A stretch of 64,000 nt of DNA from Silene conica (Eukaryota; Streptophyta; Magnoliopsida; Caryophyllales; Caryophyllaceae): NCBI GenBank assembly GCA_029255685.2, contig CM055319.2, positions 14,912,247-14,976,246 of the forward strand, in the 5' to 3' direction. Shown here piece after piece: positions 1 through 10,300 of the stretch; the stretch's first letter is position 1; each line of letters begins with the position of its first letter. The position numbers were made by a program, and so were the translations under genes. The notes under the pieces were generated by a model. The model was not told the origin of the DNA, searched no databases, and was given only the letters and a program-made list of their open reading frames with translations.

Positions 1-1604
1 GGATTGCTCGCATTTCGTGGATCCAGGGCCTGCCAAGAATAACATTGTAGGTAGATGGACCATCAATAACTAAGTACCTTACCTGTTTGTTCAGCCCTCC
101 GGCGTAGGTGGGGATGGTGATCTCCCCCAGGGTATGCGCCGTTTCTCCACTGAATCCGACCAGGGGAATAGCTTTCTTTGTCAGGTCCTTTTCGTCAAAT
201 CCCATGCTCTTTAGTGCTTCCAGCATTAGTAGGTTGACGGAGCTGCCTGTGTCTACCATGACCTTCCTGACCTCACAATTGCCGATATTTAATGTGATAA
301 TCAGGGCATCATGGTGCTGCTCTGGTACAGCTTCTGCGTCTGTTTCGTCAAAAGTCACTGCTGGGAGGTCCTGCCTTGCTATTCTGCATGATGATTCTGG
401 CTTGTCTCCCTTTGCTGTAGTTACACGTCTTTTGGCTGCCGAGTAGGTGAGCCCACACAGCTCTGATCCTCCAGTAATGACATTGACAATTCTATTGCAG
501 GGAGGAGCTGGTGAAGGCTGCACCTGGCTGGCTGCGTTGACTCTGGTGGACTTCTCTGGGAGCAGATGGTCCAAGTTGCCTCGGTCATACTGGAATCGGA
601 CCTCCTTTCTGAGGGTGTAACATTCGTCTGTGGTATGACCTATGTCATCATGAAATTCACATCTTTTGCTAGCATCACGGCGGTCATTGAGCCGCTCCTC
701 TCTCTTCTTTGGCCATCTGACTCCTTTGAGCTCTTTCAAGGCCTTTAGCAAGCCAGCTATTCCGGTGGTAAAACCATACTCACTGACCTTCGGAGGTGGA
801 TCTGCATCGTTTTTCCCACCGGTGCTCTCGGATACTTTGCTCACTGGCTTGCTGTAGGGCTTTGATCTTTCATTCCTTTTTTCTACTGGTGCTTTTCTAG
901 ACACAGGTTCTGTGTCATAGGTACTTCTTCTGGAGGCAGCGTCTTCTTCCAGCCTCATGGCTGCAACTGCCTGGGCCTGTACATCAACAAAGGCAGTGCA
1001 TGGGTGCATTGTCAATTGCTTGTACAGGTCTGAATCGTGATGCAACCCCCTACGGAAGGCTTCAATGGCAGTGGGTACATCACAATGCGGGATGGCAACC
1101 TTTTCCTTGTTGAACCTGGTGAGGTAATCTCGAGTGGTTTCCTCGAATCCTTGGACAATCCTGTATAGATCGCTGGTCTGCTTCTCTGGTTTCATGCTGC
1201 TAGCAAACTGCTGATTAAAGGCATTAACCAGATCTGCAAAGGAGAAGATGCTGCGATTGGGCAATCCCACAAACCAGTGCAGGGCTGCTCCGGATAGGGT
1301 GGACCCAAATCCTTTGCACATGCAAGCCTCCTTAAGTGCTCCGGTTGCGGTTACCACCATCATTTTCTGCTTATACTGATTTATGTGGTCCAGAGGGTCG
1401 CTCGTACCATCATATAGTGTCATGGTTGGTGGCACAAACCCCTTGGGCACATTGATCAGGGCAATGTTGTCGATGAATGGTGAATCTGCATAGCTGTCCT
1501 GGGAAGCTTTCTCCATGGGCCTTGGCATGCCAGGTATCTTGGTGATCATTTCTTTTAACTCCTGGTAGCGCTGGTCTGAGAGACTGCCTACTCCAGGGAA
1601 TGGA

Positions 1605-1718
1605 TTGACTGGCGGAGGGAGGAAGCCTGGAGGGGCTCCTCCCCAGGGACCTGAGGTCGGGTTGACTGGCGGAGGGAGGAAGCCTGGAGGGGCTCTTCCC
1701 CAAGGGCCTGCGGCTGAT
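1605..1718 (-). repeat. 57-bp in-frame tandem duplication in gag
   Basis: Two adjacent copies (1605-1661 and 1662-1718) encode a 19-residue Pro/Gly-rich unit containing APPGFLPPPVNP. The period is a multiple of three, so the gag frame is kept. Confidence 0.8.
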
Positions 1719-2568
1719 TCACTGGCTGCTACAAATGAACTGAAGCCTGCTCCTGGATGCCAACCTACTGCTGACTGCGCTGGTGCTCCTCCTTGCCACT
1801 CTCCAACGCTGGGCTGGTTCACGGGTGCTGCTCCTACTGAGATCTCTGGCGTTCGTCCGATGGTAGGCTGCGGAGGGGTACCTGAAAAAATCAAAGGGTC
1901 AGTCCCAGGGGGAAAACAAGGCGTAGGATTACCTGCAGGCTGAATTGGTCTGGGCTGCGGTGCTCCAAACACGGATGAATCCAGATCCAGTATCTCTGGG
2001 CCACTGCTCGGGGTGGTGACGCCTAGATCCAGCCTGGTGACGATCTCCTGGGGAATTGGCCGGTTCAACCCTGCTCTCCCGAAGGGGTTGAAGGTCTGCC
2101 CAGGCCCTGGCTGCAACATTCTGAACGGCTGTTCTGGACGTGCGACTGCGGCGATCTGCTCTCTCAGGTTCAGGTTGTCCTTCTTCAGTCCCTCTATGGC
2201 TTCCTGCAGAGCACTCATTCCCTGGACCACCATCTGCATTGGATCTGTCCGAGGAACCTGCGGCTGCTGGCCTGCTCCGGGCATCTGGGCTTCTCTACTC
2301 CTGCTAGGGCTGCTCTCTCTGCTCTGCTTTGGGGAAGCAGACACAGGGGGTGATCTGGGAACCTGAGGAGGTTTCCTAGATGGAACCACAACCTTGGTGG
2401 CTGTGGTTTGACTCGCGACCAGGGATGGTCCTGCGAGTCCAGCAGATACAGTAGGGTTGATCCCACTGGACTGGGCTGGCATGCTCTGAGAGCTGGAAGG
2501 GTTGGCTTTGGTTCCAGACATGCTTGTTGTGGCGAGATAACGATTTCAAATATTGGAATGCGCACTAT

Positions 2569-2587
2569 GCCCCACGGTGGGCGCCAA
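2569..2587 (-). other. tRNA primer-binding site
   Basis: Directly inside the LTR the minus strand reads TGGCGCCCACCGTGGGGC, a PBS form common in plant Ty3/gypsy elements. It sets the element's orientation and the LTR boundary. I do not assign the tRNA. Confidence 0.75.
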
Positions 2588-2589
2588 AT

Positions 2590-3110
2590 TGTTTTGGTAA
2601 AATTTCTACCGGGTCAATGTTTATGTGATGCGGGTCAAAGTGTCAACCAATATAAAAATTAACGTAGAAAATGAATACGAAAGTTAACGAAACGAAATAA
2701 TAACACAAGAGATTTTGGTGACGCGGAAAAACCCAATGAGGGAAACAACCGCGGGGGGAACGAAATCCCACCAATATTTTACTATGATCAAGTGATTTCA
2801 CTGCTTTGAATGAGTACAAGTGTTTGCGTAGATAGTAAGTTTTACAACGAATGAATGGGGATAATAAAATGCCCCAGCTTCCTTTTTATAGCTGTAGATT
2901 ACTTCGTTCAACTGACTTATTCTGTTGCTGGAATGTGGGAGGGAATATAGGGGAATATCTCTTTAGGGTTTTGACCTATTCCCTTATTCCAACAACTCTT
3001 TTCTGCTCTGCCTCGTGCCTGGCCTGGTTCTGGGCTGCTTCTGATCTGCTCCTGTGGTGGGTTTTTATCTTCTGGGCCCAGTAGCGAGATGTGGATTTTT
3101 GGGCTAAACA
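2590..3110 (-). repeat. 5' LTR of the Tat/Retand-like element
   Basis: 521 bp, with TG at 3110-3109 and CA at 2591-2590 when read on the minus strand. The adjoining bases 3111-3115 would be the target duplication, but the partner copy lies outside the window. The U3-side end closely resembles the LTR remnant that ends at 3972. Confidence 0.8.
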
Positions 3111-3289
3111 ATGTATATGAAAGACGATCGACCTTTGTCGTGATTTGCTTTGTCCCTGTTTAATGAAAGACGAATGACTTTGTCGTGCTTCGCTTTGAAT
3201 TTGTGTTTGTTTGGTTGATGATATGGCAGTCTGGCTGGCATCTGAATAATGTATACTGGTGGTACAAATTACCATCAATACCAGCTTTT

Positions 3290-3721
3290 TTTTTTAAAAA
3301 AAGGCAACATCAAGGACATCAGACTTATTAAACCTCCGATGTGCATACATATGAAGGACATCAGATGTGAGCTAAAGAATGATGTGCATAAGAATGATAA
3401 ATTACAGTAATTTTTTTTTATAACACATGGACATCAGATGTGAGCAAAAGAATGATGTGCATAAGAATGATGGACATCAGACTTATTAAACCTCCGATGT
3501 GCAATAACATATGGACATCAGATGTGAGCTAAAGTATGATGTGCATAAGGATGATGGACATCAGACGTATTAAACATCCGATGTGCATTAACAAATGGAC
3601 ATCGGTTGCACAACCGATGTCCTTGATACCCATAATGGACATCAGTGAACTCTACATCGGTTGCTAATCCGATGTCCTTGACCATAAAAGTCCGATGTCC
3701 TTAAGGGTTTCTGTAGTAGTG
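3290..3721. mobile_element. CACTA (En/Spm)-type transposon end with subterminal repeats
   Basis: Read on the minus strand from 3721 the sequence begins CACTACTACAGAAACC, matching the terminal consensus of plant CACTA elements. It is followed by many short repeats built on GACATCGG/GACATCAGATGTG, typical of CACTA subterminal regions. I find no matching CACTA end on the left, where the repeat stops at a T/A-rich tract near 3285, so this looks like a truncated copy or deletion derivative. No transposase is present. Confidence 0.6.
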
Positions 3722-3972
3722 TATGCGTAAGTAAAAAACTGAATGAATTTATGAGTTGTTGCTCCTGGCCTTTATAGTTGCTGAGTCAAGGGTCAACTTC
3801 TCTCCTGGTCCTGCTCCGAGAATATAGGAGATCTGTTGCTTAGATACGTTGAGGGTTGGACTTCTGCTCTCTGACCTAACGGCTCCTACTGACTTTTTAT
3901 GGACTGCAGCTTACTGGGCTACGTCTCCTTTATTGGGCCCAATAGTCTAGATGGGGATTTTTGAGCTAAACA
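3722..3972 (-). mobile_element. LTR remnant related to the Tat/Retand-like LTR
   Basis: 3722-3972 parallels 2823-3110 of the intact LTR: the same order of motifs, including the CTTTATAG block, the TTGGGCCCA box and the terminal GAGCTAAACA. It is interrupted at the CACTA end (3721). I could not find the other half to the left. Fossil fragment, older than the CACTA insertion. Confidence 0.6.
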
Positions 3973-4712
3973 ATGCCCTACTACTATATTAGTAGAATCA
4001 AATTAATCGATTACAAGTATTCACAAACTTACCAGGAAGAACATTTATACTTTGACGATGAGAAAGGTCCGACTCGATGACTCCGCACTCAAGCTACGCT
4101 CATCCTAACACAAGATGACATATTCCGCCTATTTTTGAACTTATTATCGATGATAAAAGTACATTTTGAGTAAGTAATTAAAAAAAATAAACTTTATAAT
4201 AGGGAGTTATTTTAGAAAACTTGTATGTAAAGGGGTGTAATTATTAATTGACTAATAATATTGGTAATAATGGTATGACTATGTGATGGCTACTTTGTAT
4301 GAAATTTGGCAAAACGGAAGTCGAGTTTTATTGAGGGTACAAGTAGAGTAGTAGGGAACCTGAGGCTGTCATTCTCAGTATTAATTTTCAATGGGAGCCT
4401 TAAGGCCTGTATAAAGCGTACACTGATCGAGAGTCGTGTATAAAGTGTACGGGAGCCTTAAGGCCTGTTAGCGGCTGGGCGCACAAGTGCACAACAATAG
4501 TCACGTCTTCTTCGGCCATACGACTACGCTAATAACACTCACATTTAGCCTACAAAAAACAATGTACAGAGAATACCAATAGTAAGATATCACTAGAAAC
4601 CGTGTGTTTGACGAGAAATTGAAAACGAAGGAAATGTTATCAGAAACAACAAATGGCTGCCAAAAAAACTCAAAAAGCTAGCAAGCAAAGACAAGACCTT
4701 CCCTCGATATAA
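3973..4712. other. Intergenic stretch downstream of the UGT gene
   Basis: No coding signal found. It contains a short direct repeat of GGGAGCCTTAAGGCCTGT (about 4391-4409 and 4451-4468) and would hold the 3' UTR of the UGT gene. Confidence 0.5.
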
Positions 4713-6229
4713 CTAAGGACCGTCACTGGATAACAACAAACTTCGTAAACTCTGAATAAAATGAGTGATGTAAGAATCTTCAAGGCTTCTAACCAGCATA
4801 AACTCTCTCCATTTCTCATGGTTAACCCTTGCATTTTGTCCCACAAGGCTCTCACCATCCATCATAATCTCAATTGCCTCACAAACTTGGTTTTTCGAGA
4901 AATGGCCGTCGTCTCCTTTTTCAACCTCTACTCCGATTTGCAGGTCCAAACTCAACATTCTAGAGTTGATGAACTGATCAGTGACCTGAGGCAATAACAC
5001 CAGTTGACAATGGCTTACTAGAGCCTCGGTTATTGACCCGGCCCCACAATGGGTCACAAAACATCCTACTGAAGGATGTTGCATTATAAGTTGTTGTTGG
5101 ACCCACCCTCCTGTTACCAGTCCTCTACCCTTTGTTCTTTCCACAAATCCTTTTGGCAAGGCTGATTCGATTGTCTTGCATTCAACTGGCGCTTTCAGTG
5201 CTGCTAGAAATGGCCTTCCTGCACCATTTCAAATTTCATATCAAATCATTGATTTTGAATTGAAATATCCATATTAAATTAAAAAAAAAAATTATATAAA
5301 ACGTAACCTGTGAGCTCAAGCCCAAGCACAAGTTCTTGAAAGCGATCGTTACTCAGAAAGCACTCACTACCAAGGGCACAATAAACAACTGTTCCCTTAC
5401 CAAAGCCATCGAGCCAATTGGCTAAGTTCTCATCAAGCGTACCAGCTGGTGGTTCTGGTGCTACCAGCCCGGCTAACAACACGGGTTTGGAGTATATTTT
5501 ACGGATGAAATCACAGTAAACGCCTTCCATCTCATTACAAGTCTTCACTACAAAGGCATCACATGCTTCTAGTGCAATAGCATGCCTTTGTAGGATAGAC
5601 TTTCCCGGGCCTCCAAATTCCATCTGAGTAAGGGCATTTCCCACCGCTACAGCCTCATGGGATCGTAACCTAATCATGGACTTGGAGGCCGGGAAGCCTG
5701 GAGGTGGTCGAGTCAAATCTCGGCCACCCTCAGAAGCAGCTCTTGCCCTAGGTAAAAAATAAGCACCACTAACCGCAAACAAGGTGGCAAAGTACAAAGA
5801 CTTAGCCCCGTGTTTGCGGGCTATCCCAGGCAACCATTCGGTAAAGTCAAAGAAAACTAAGTCGGGTTTGAGTTGAGACAAAATCAAATCAATATTTTCC
5901 TTGGTCAAGTCCATGGCGGCCATGACATAAGACCGACCCTCGAAGGGAACATCGGCGGTTGTCTCGGCACCCAGAGGCAACCCTTGGACGGGCGGGACGG
6001 TAATGGGGATGAAATTGATGAGGTGAGGATGGTGGTTTAAAGGGGTTAACTTGAGTTGGATTTTGGTAGGAAGGATAAAAGAGACTTTGTGGCCGTGTTG
6101 AGCAAGTATGTTAGCTAATTGTAAGAAAGGTGTAATGTGGCCTAGAGCAAACCATGGATACATCACTACATGTAATGCCTTGCTTTCTTCATTGTCAACA
6201 TTAGTTTTGTGTTCTTCTGATACATTCAT
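4713..6229 (-). CDS. UDP-glycosyltransferase, UGT79-like (two exons)
   Basis: Exons 6229-5308 and 5218-4713 flank an 89-bp GT-AG intron (5307-5219, phase 1) and join in frame to 475 codons, the usual size for plant family-1 glycosyltransferases. The first ATG of the open frame lies at 6400, but I start at 6229 because the conserved LHVVMYPWFALGHITPF block then falls at residues 19-35. H31 and D128 fit the catalytic His-Asp pair. The 44-residue PSPG sugar-donor box spans residues 346 (GGW) to 389 (TDQ) with HPSVG, HCGAGS and LPQ. The N-terminal block and the HCGAGS variant resemble the UGT79 group, whose characterised members add a second sugar to flavonoid or triterpenoid glycosides using UDP-sugars in the cytosol. 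The acceptor here is unknown. It looks intact and lies on the same strand as the neighbouring cardiolipin synthase gene. Confidence 0.94.
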
Positions 6230-6295
6230 TTTTGTTGCAAGAATTGGATTCGTAAGATTTTGTGGGTATTCTATATTAACCTGATTTAGCACTAC

Positions 6296-6305
6296 TTTAT
6301 TTATA
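6296..6305 (-). promoter_or_regulatory. Candidate TATA box of the UGT gene
   Basis: The minus strand reads TATAAATAAA about 67-76 bp upstream of the chosen ATG at 6229. This leaves a short 5' UTR and supports 6229 over 6400, because a start at 6400 would lie upstream of the box. Confidence 0.45.
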
Positions 6306-7320
6306 GATATAAACATTATAACCAGAGTTGGTGTGTTGTACAGTAACAGGCCGGCTCCAGCTGGTAGCACTAAACACTTCGTGATCACCTCTAGTTTCAA
6401 AGACGACCCTGTCTCGAACCTGCTTTAGTTTAACACAATGTCTCTCATTTCTGACCGATATATACGTCGCAAGCTTGTCATAACTATGACCCTCACAAGG
6501 GAGACTTGCTACTAATTTAAAGACAAATAATACTTGTGTATATCCTCGGCATATTTCATTTCTTCATAGCTGGTTTTAGTCTATTTATATATCGTGCAGT
6601 CTACTATTGACACTTTCGACTGGTCATTTTTTGGTAATGTGGTTCCACCTTTAATGCTATGTTTATTTGTTCATAACAAACCCATTCCAAATAAACTTAT
6701 TTATTGTCTTATTCCATTTTGGGATATCTCCGTCAATTATTATCCTTTCTATTTTAAAAATAAACTTAATAAACAATGTAATCATTCACACTCAATTTAG
6801 TCAACTTATCATTTAGTAATTGAATATCCATCTTTCCTTGATCTTTCTGCTAAAACCAAAGACGGGATGAAGGCCGAATTTAGTGTGAATGAAAGACATG
6901 GAAGCATATTAATTGAAGATTTAGAGTCGTTTCTAGTGATCTCTGTAATGAAGTGATCTCTGTATATTTCTCCATCAAAGGATAAATAACAAATCACTTT
7001 CAATATTCTCGGAACTACTACACTAACGTCCCTTTACAGTATAGAGTACTAAAAACAAAGATTGACAAACAAAATTAGTATGTACAGCCTCCTTCTCCAA
7101 CTTGAGAATCATATGATAACAGTTGCCAACTCCGGAGAGATCCATCAACATTCACATTCCTACAATGCATCTCTCTCTCTCTCTCACAAACCCAACATCG
7201 TCAAAAATCTGGTCTGAGTAGGAAAGGAAGTCTGACCTGCCCTTTCGGCATTAATAACCTCAACTCAAACCCACTGCCAAATTCTCTCATGGTGGAGAAC
7301 CAACTTCAATGGCATCCAGA
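6306..7320. other. Intergenic region between the UGT and cardiolipin synthase genes
   Basis: AT-rich with no supported gene. It holds a (CT)n tract near 7168-7187. It should contain the UGT promoter and the 3' UTR of the cardiolipin synthase gene, since both genes read on the minus strand. Confidence 0.5.
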
Positions 7321-10300
7321 CTAGTAGCTCTTTGAAATGGAGATTGAACCGTTCCTTAAGTATTTTACTCCATATGATACCGTCGAAGCCACTGTGGTAG
7401 AAGCCACCAGATAGCTGCACAAAATTACGTAACAAAATAAATTTAACCCCGCTCTACACCTGACCACTATGTAGCTCTGATTGTTTTCAGAGAAACGTTA
7501 TGACAATTTTATGAAGAAGTTTTATGTTGTTATTTTAAGGGAAGTGTCAAGTGCCAACTGTACCATAATGACTGAGGGTCGGGTCTATTACTAAAGCAAA
7601 GTCTTTAAGTAACATAGCCTGGCCCCAAATAATAATAAAAAAAAGAAAAAAAAGAAAAAAAGAAGTACCCAAATACATATGAAGGAAATCCAGTAATACC
7701 TCAAGTAGGTTATGTATGCCTGAGTTTCTGTGGTCCCAAATTCAGGTTGCAGGAGAGCAGCAGCAACTAAGATGAGTTGGAAAACTGTGTTTACCTATTC
7801 AATTTTAGCCAACCAGTGAAATGTTATTAATTTTAGTCAGATGTACACAAACTAATAAGTTATGACGAGTTCCTACCTTGTTTTGCGTTTATTGCTTCAT
7901 ATTGGAAGTTCTACGCAATGATTTATGTTAGTTATCTCTAATCATTTGGAACTCCTAAAGCTTTCTTGATACAGTTAGCATTTTGCACGAATTGTTTGCA
8001 GTCTAAAACTGTATGATGTAAAAGGATAATTTGTTTCTGTGAATCAACTATTTTCGACGGCTATTTGTGCTCAGGAACATCTTAATAAGATTCCATCACC
8101 TAAGAGAGACATATGCTGTGTATTTTACTTCCTTAGAAAACTACAGTCAAGAAATCAGAACTCACCTTGCTGATAAATAAAGGCTCGACCTTTTCCGGAC
8201 GAGTTCCGTCAAGGTTGAAAAAGTCATACCTGCTCTCCCACTGAAAAAAAAAATACCGGTTATCAAGCAGCATAAATGAAGAAATTTACCAGGCTTAGTA
8301 GTGATACGCAATTTCACACCTGCCAACTTAAGCTACTAGCTCTCTTGTAAACAGCACCACCAACAAGCAATACATCTCGAAGCACAACCAGTCCAACAAG
8401 TCCAGCTTCACATTTCAAGAACAGCTTCAGATTTGTGTCCACAAATATATTAAGCACAAGGACAAGGAGTTGTTCTACAATTACGTCCCAACTCCCAACA
8501 AAACGCTCAAACTTTTAAGAAGGAAACAATTAAACTGATATTTGAAATTGCGTATTTTAAAGATATCAAAGTTTTTGAAAGAATGCTCCACTTTATAAGC
8601 AAGCTAGCATAACACTTTAGGATCAAAATGTTGCTGTATTTCGTACTAATGTTGCTGTATCTGGTTGACCAAAATTGAAAACGAGGGGAATATCACTAGA
8701 AACAACAAATGGTCTGCAAGAAAAATGAAAAATGAAAAAATTAAATAAAAAGACCTCTCGTTCCCAACCCACACAAAATTAAATAAAAAGACCTCTCGTT
8801 CCCAACCCACACTGGGATACTTACGGTGCAGAAGATTATTTTCCACCATCGCCAAAGCAACGCACCCAATCAAAACCTGCATCACCATTAAGAAAATAAA
8901 ATTACCAGAACTCTCATGAGACATGAGAACTCTTACAAAGAATCTAATCTACGCTTTCTGGAGATACAAATATGAAGAAGGTTACAAAACATGAAGCCTT
9001 ACCTTATCTGCAAGAGGATCTAAGTAGGAGCCAACTACAGAATTAATGCCCATCCTCCTGGCAAGGTATCCATCTAGCTACATCAATAAAAGAAAATCAC
9101 ATCACCATCACAATAATGTTATAAAAGGAGGGCCCTGAAGATCATTTCTCACCCAGTCACTGGCACCAGATACTGCAAGCCCTACAAATGCAGGAAGATA
9201 CCATTCATTCACAATCATCCTGCACCAAGCCATCTAATCAATTTAGAGATTTAAAACCAAAAAATAAAAAGAGCTTCAGGCATATAGCTTTTTTGAGAAA
9301 CAAAACAAGAAGACAAACAGCACCAAATAATGTAAGAAATTGAACTATCAAGCTTTAACCCGGAGGAATTTGTCCAAGTGAACACCATACAAAAAATTTA
9401 GAAAGTTACAAGGTATCACTTCAGAGAAAAGAGGAAGCAGAAGGGATAACCCCAGTTCAAGGTTCAACTTAAACACGTGCTACCAAAATCTAACAGAAAG
9501 TGCAAAACTTAAGAGAAAGCCTTCCGCCGACGCAGCTGAGTACTCATCAAAGACCATAGATAAAAAAAAGTATACAGAGTGATCTGCAGGGTGCTATACC
9601 TAAAGCTCATATATTTCCTTGTCACTCGCAGCAAATTTAGTTTCTTCTTAGTCTTCCTCTAATATTAGAATTATTATCTTTATAAGATCCAACATTAGAA
9701 GGGGGACGTAAACCCTATGACAGAGGAAATATGGTACTCCGTATAAGACTATAAGTGATACATCACAGCTGGAAACATAGATAGCAATACACCTTCAACC
9801 ACCAAAACATCACGTAAGTTCACCAGGAACGACACACATCCACACTAGTACACCCACTGCAAACAAGAAAGACAACCAACTTAGAAAAGTATTTTCCAGC
9901 TGTCAATTTACATGAGAACAATCAAATAAACAAGCAGCCAGAGTAACTTATCCAAGATGAAGGCATCAACCATACTAACAACAACAAATCTACTTTGATG
10001 CCTAATGGCTCCCGCAAATTGCGAGGTAAGAGGGGGAGGTTGGATGTACGGAGCATGGTGCTTGTGTTAGCAACACAATGAGGTTGTTTCCAAATGACCC
10101 AAGATGAAAATTGCATCGGGAACTGCATTGAAAGGACCGATGCTAAGCAATAGAAAGAAGCAAAGCGACTTTAGTGGGCATTTTGCTTTATTCCATCATA
10201 ATCCATAACCAAAGAGTAATGAGTCGTCGACTCCAATTAACATTTAGAAAATTACAATGTATCATTGCAGAGGGAAGAGGAAGCAAAAGATAAACCCCTA

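Larger units (their letters stand above)
1..3110 (-). mobile_element. Ty3/gypsy Tat/Retand-like retrotransposon, 5' part
   Basis: On the minus strand an LTR (2590-3110) is followed by a primer-binding site and a long open gag-protease frame that runs off the left window edge. The LTR starts TGTTTAGCCC and ends ACCAAAACA, giving TG...CA ends. Gag has a proline/glutamine-rich N-terminus, a retrotransposon-gag core around 1190-1400 and an aspartic protease motif VDTGSSVNLL near 220-250. The long Pro-rich gag and the PBS type suggest the Tat/Retand branch; the lineage is inferred. Within the window it looks whole; polymerase and the 3' LTR lie outside, so its age cannot be judged from LTR divergence. 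Confidence 0.85.

Noticed and set aside
108-2662. Several plus-strand open frames of 60-117 residues
   Set aside because: They are antisense to the open gag-protease frame on the minus strand.
6230-6400. N-terminal 57-residue extension of the UGT from the upstream ATG at 6400
   Set aside because: It overlaps the candidate TATA box, does not resemble UGT sequence and would push the conserved first block about 57 residues in.
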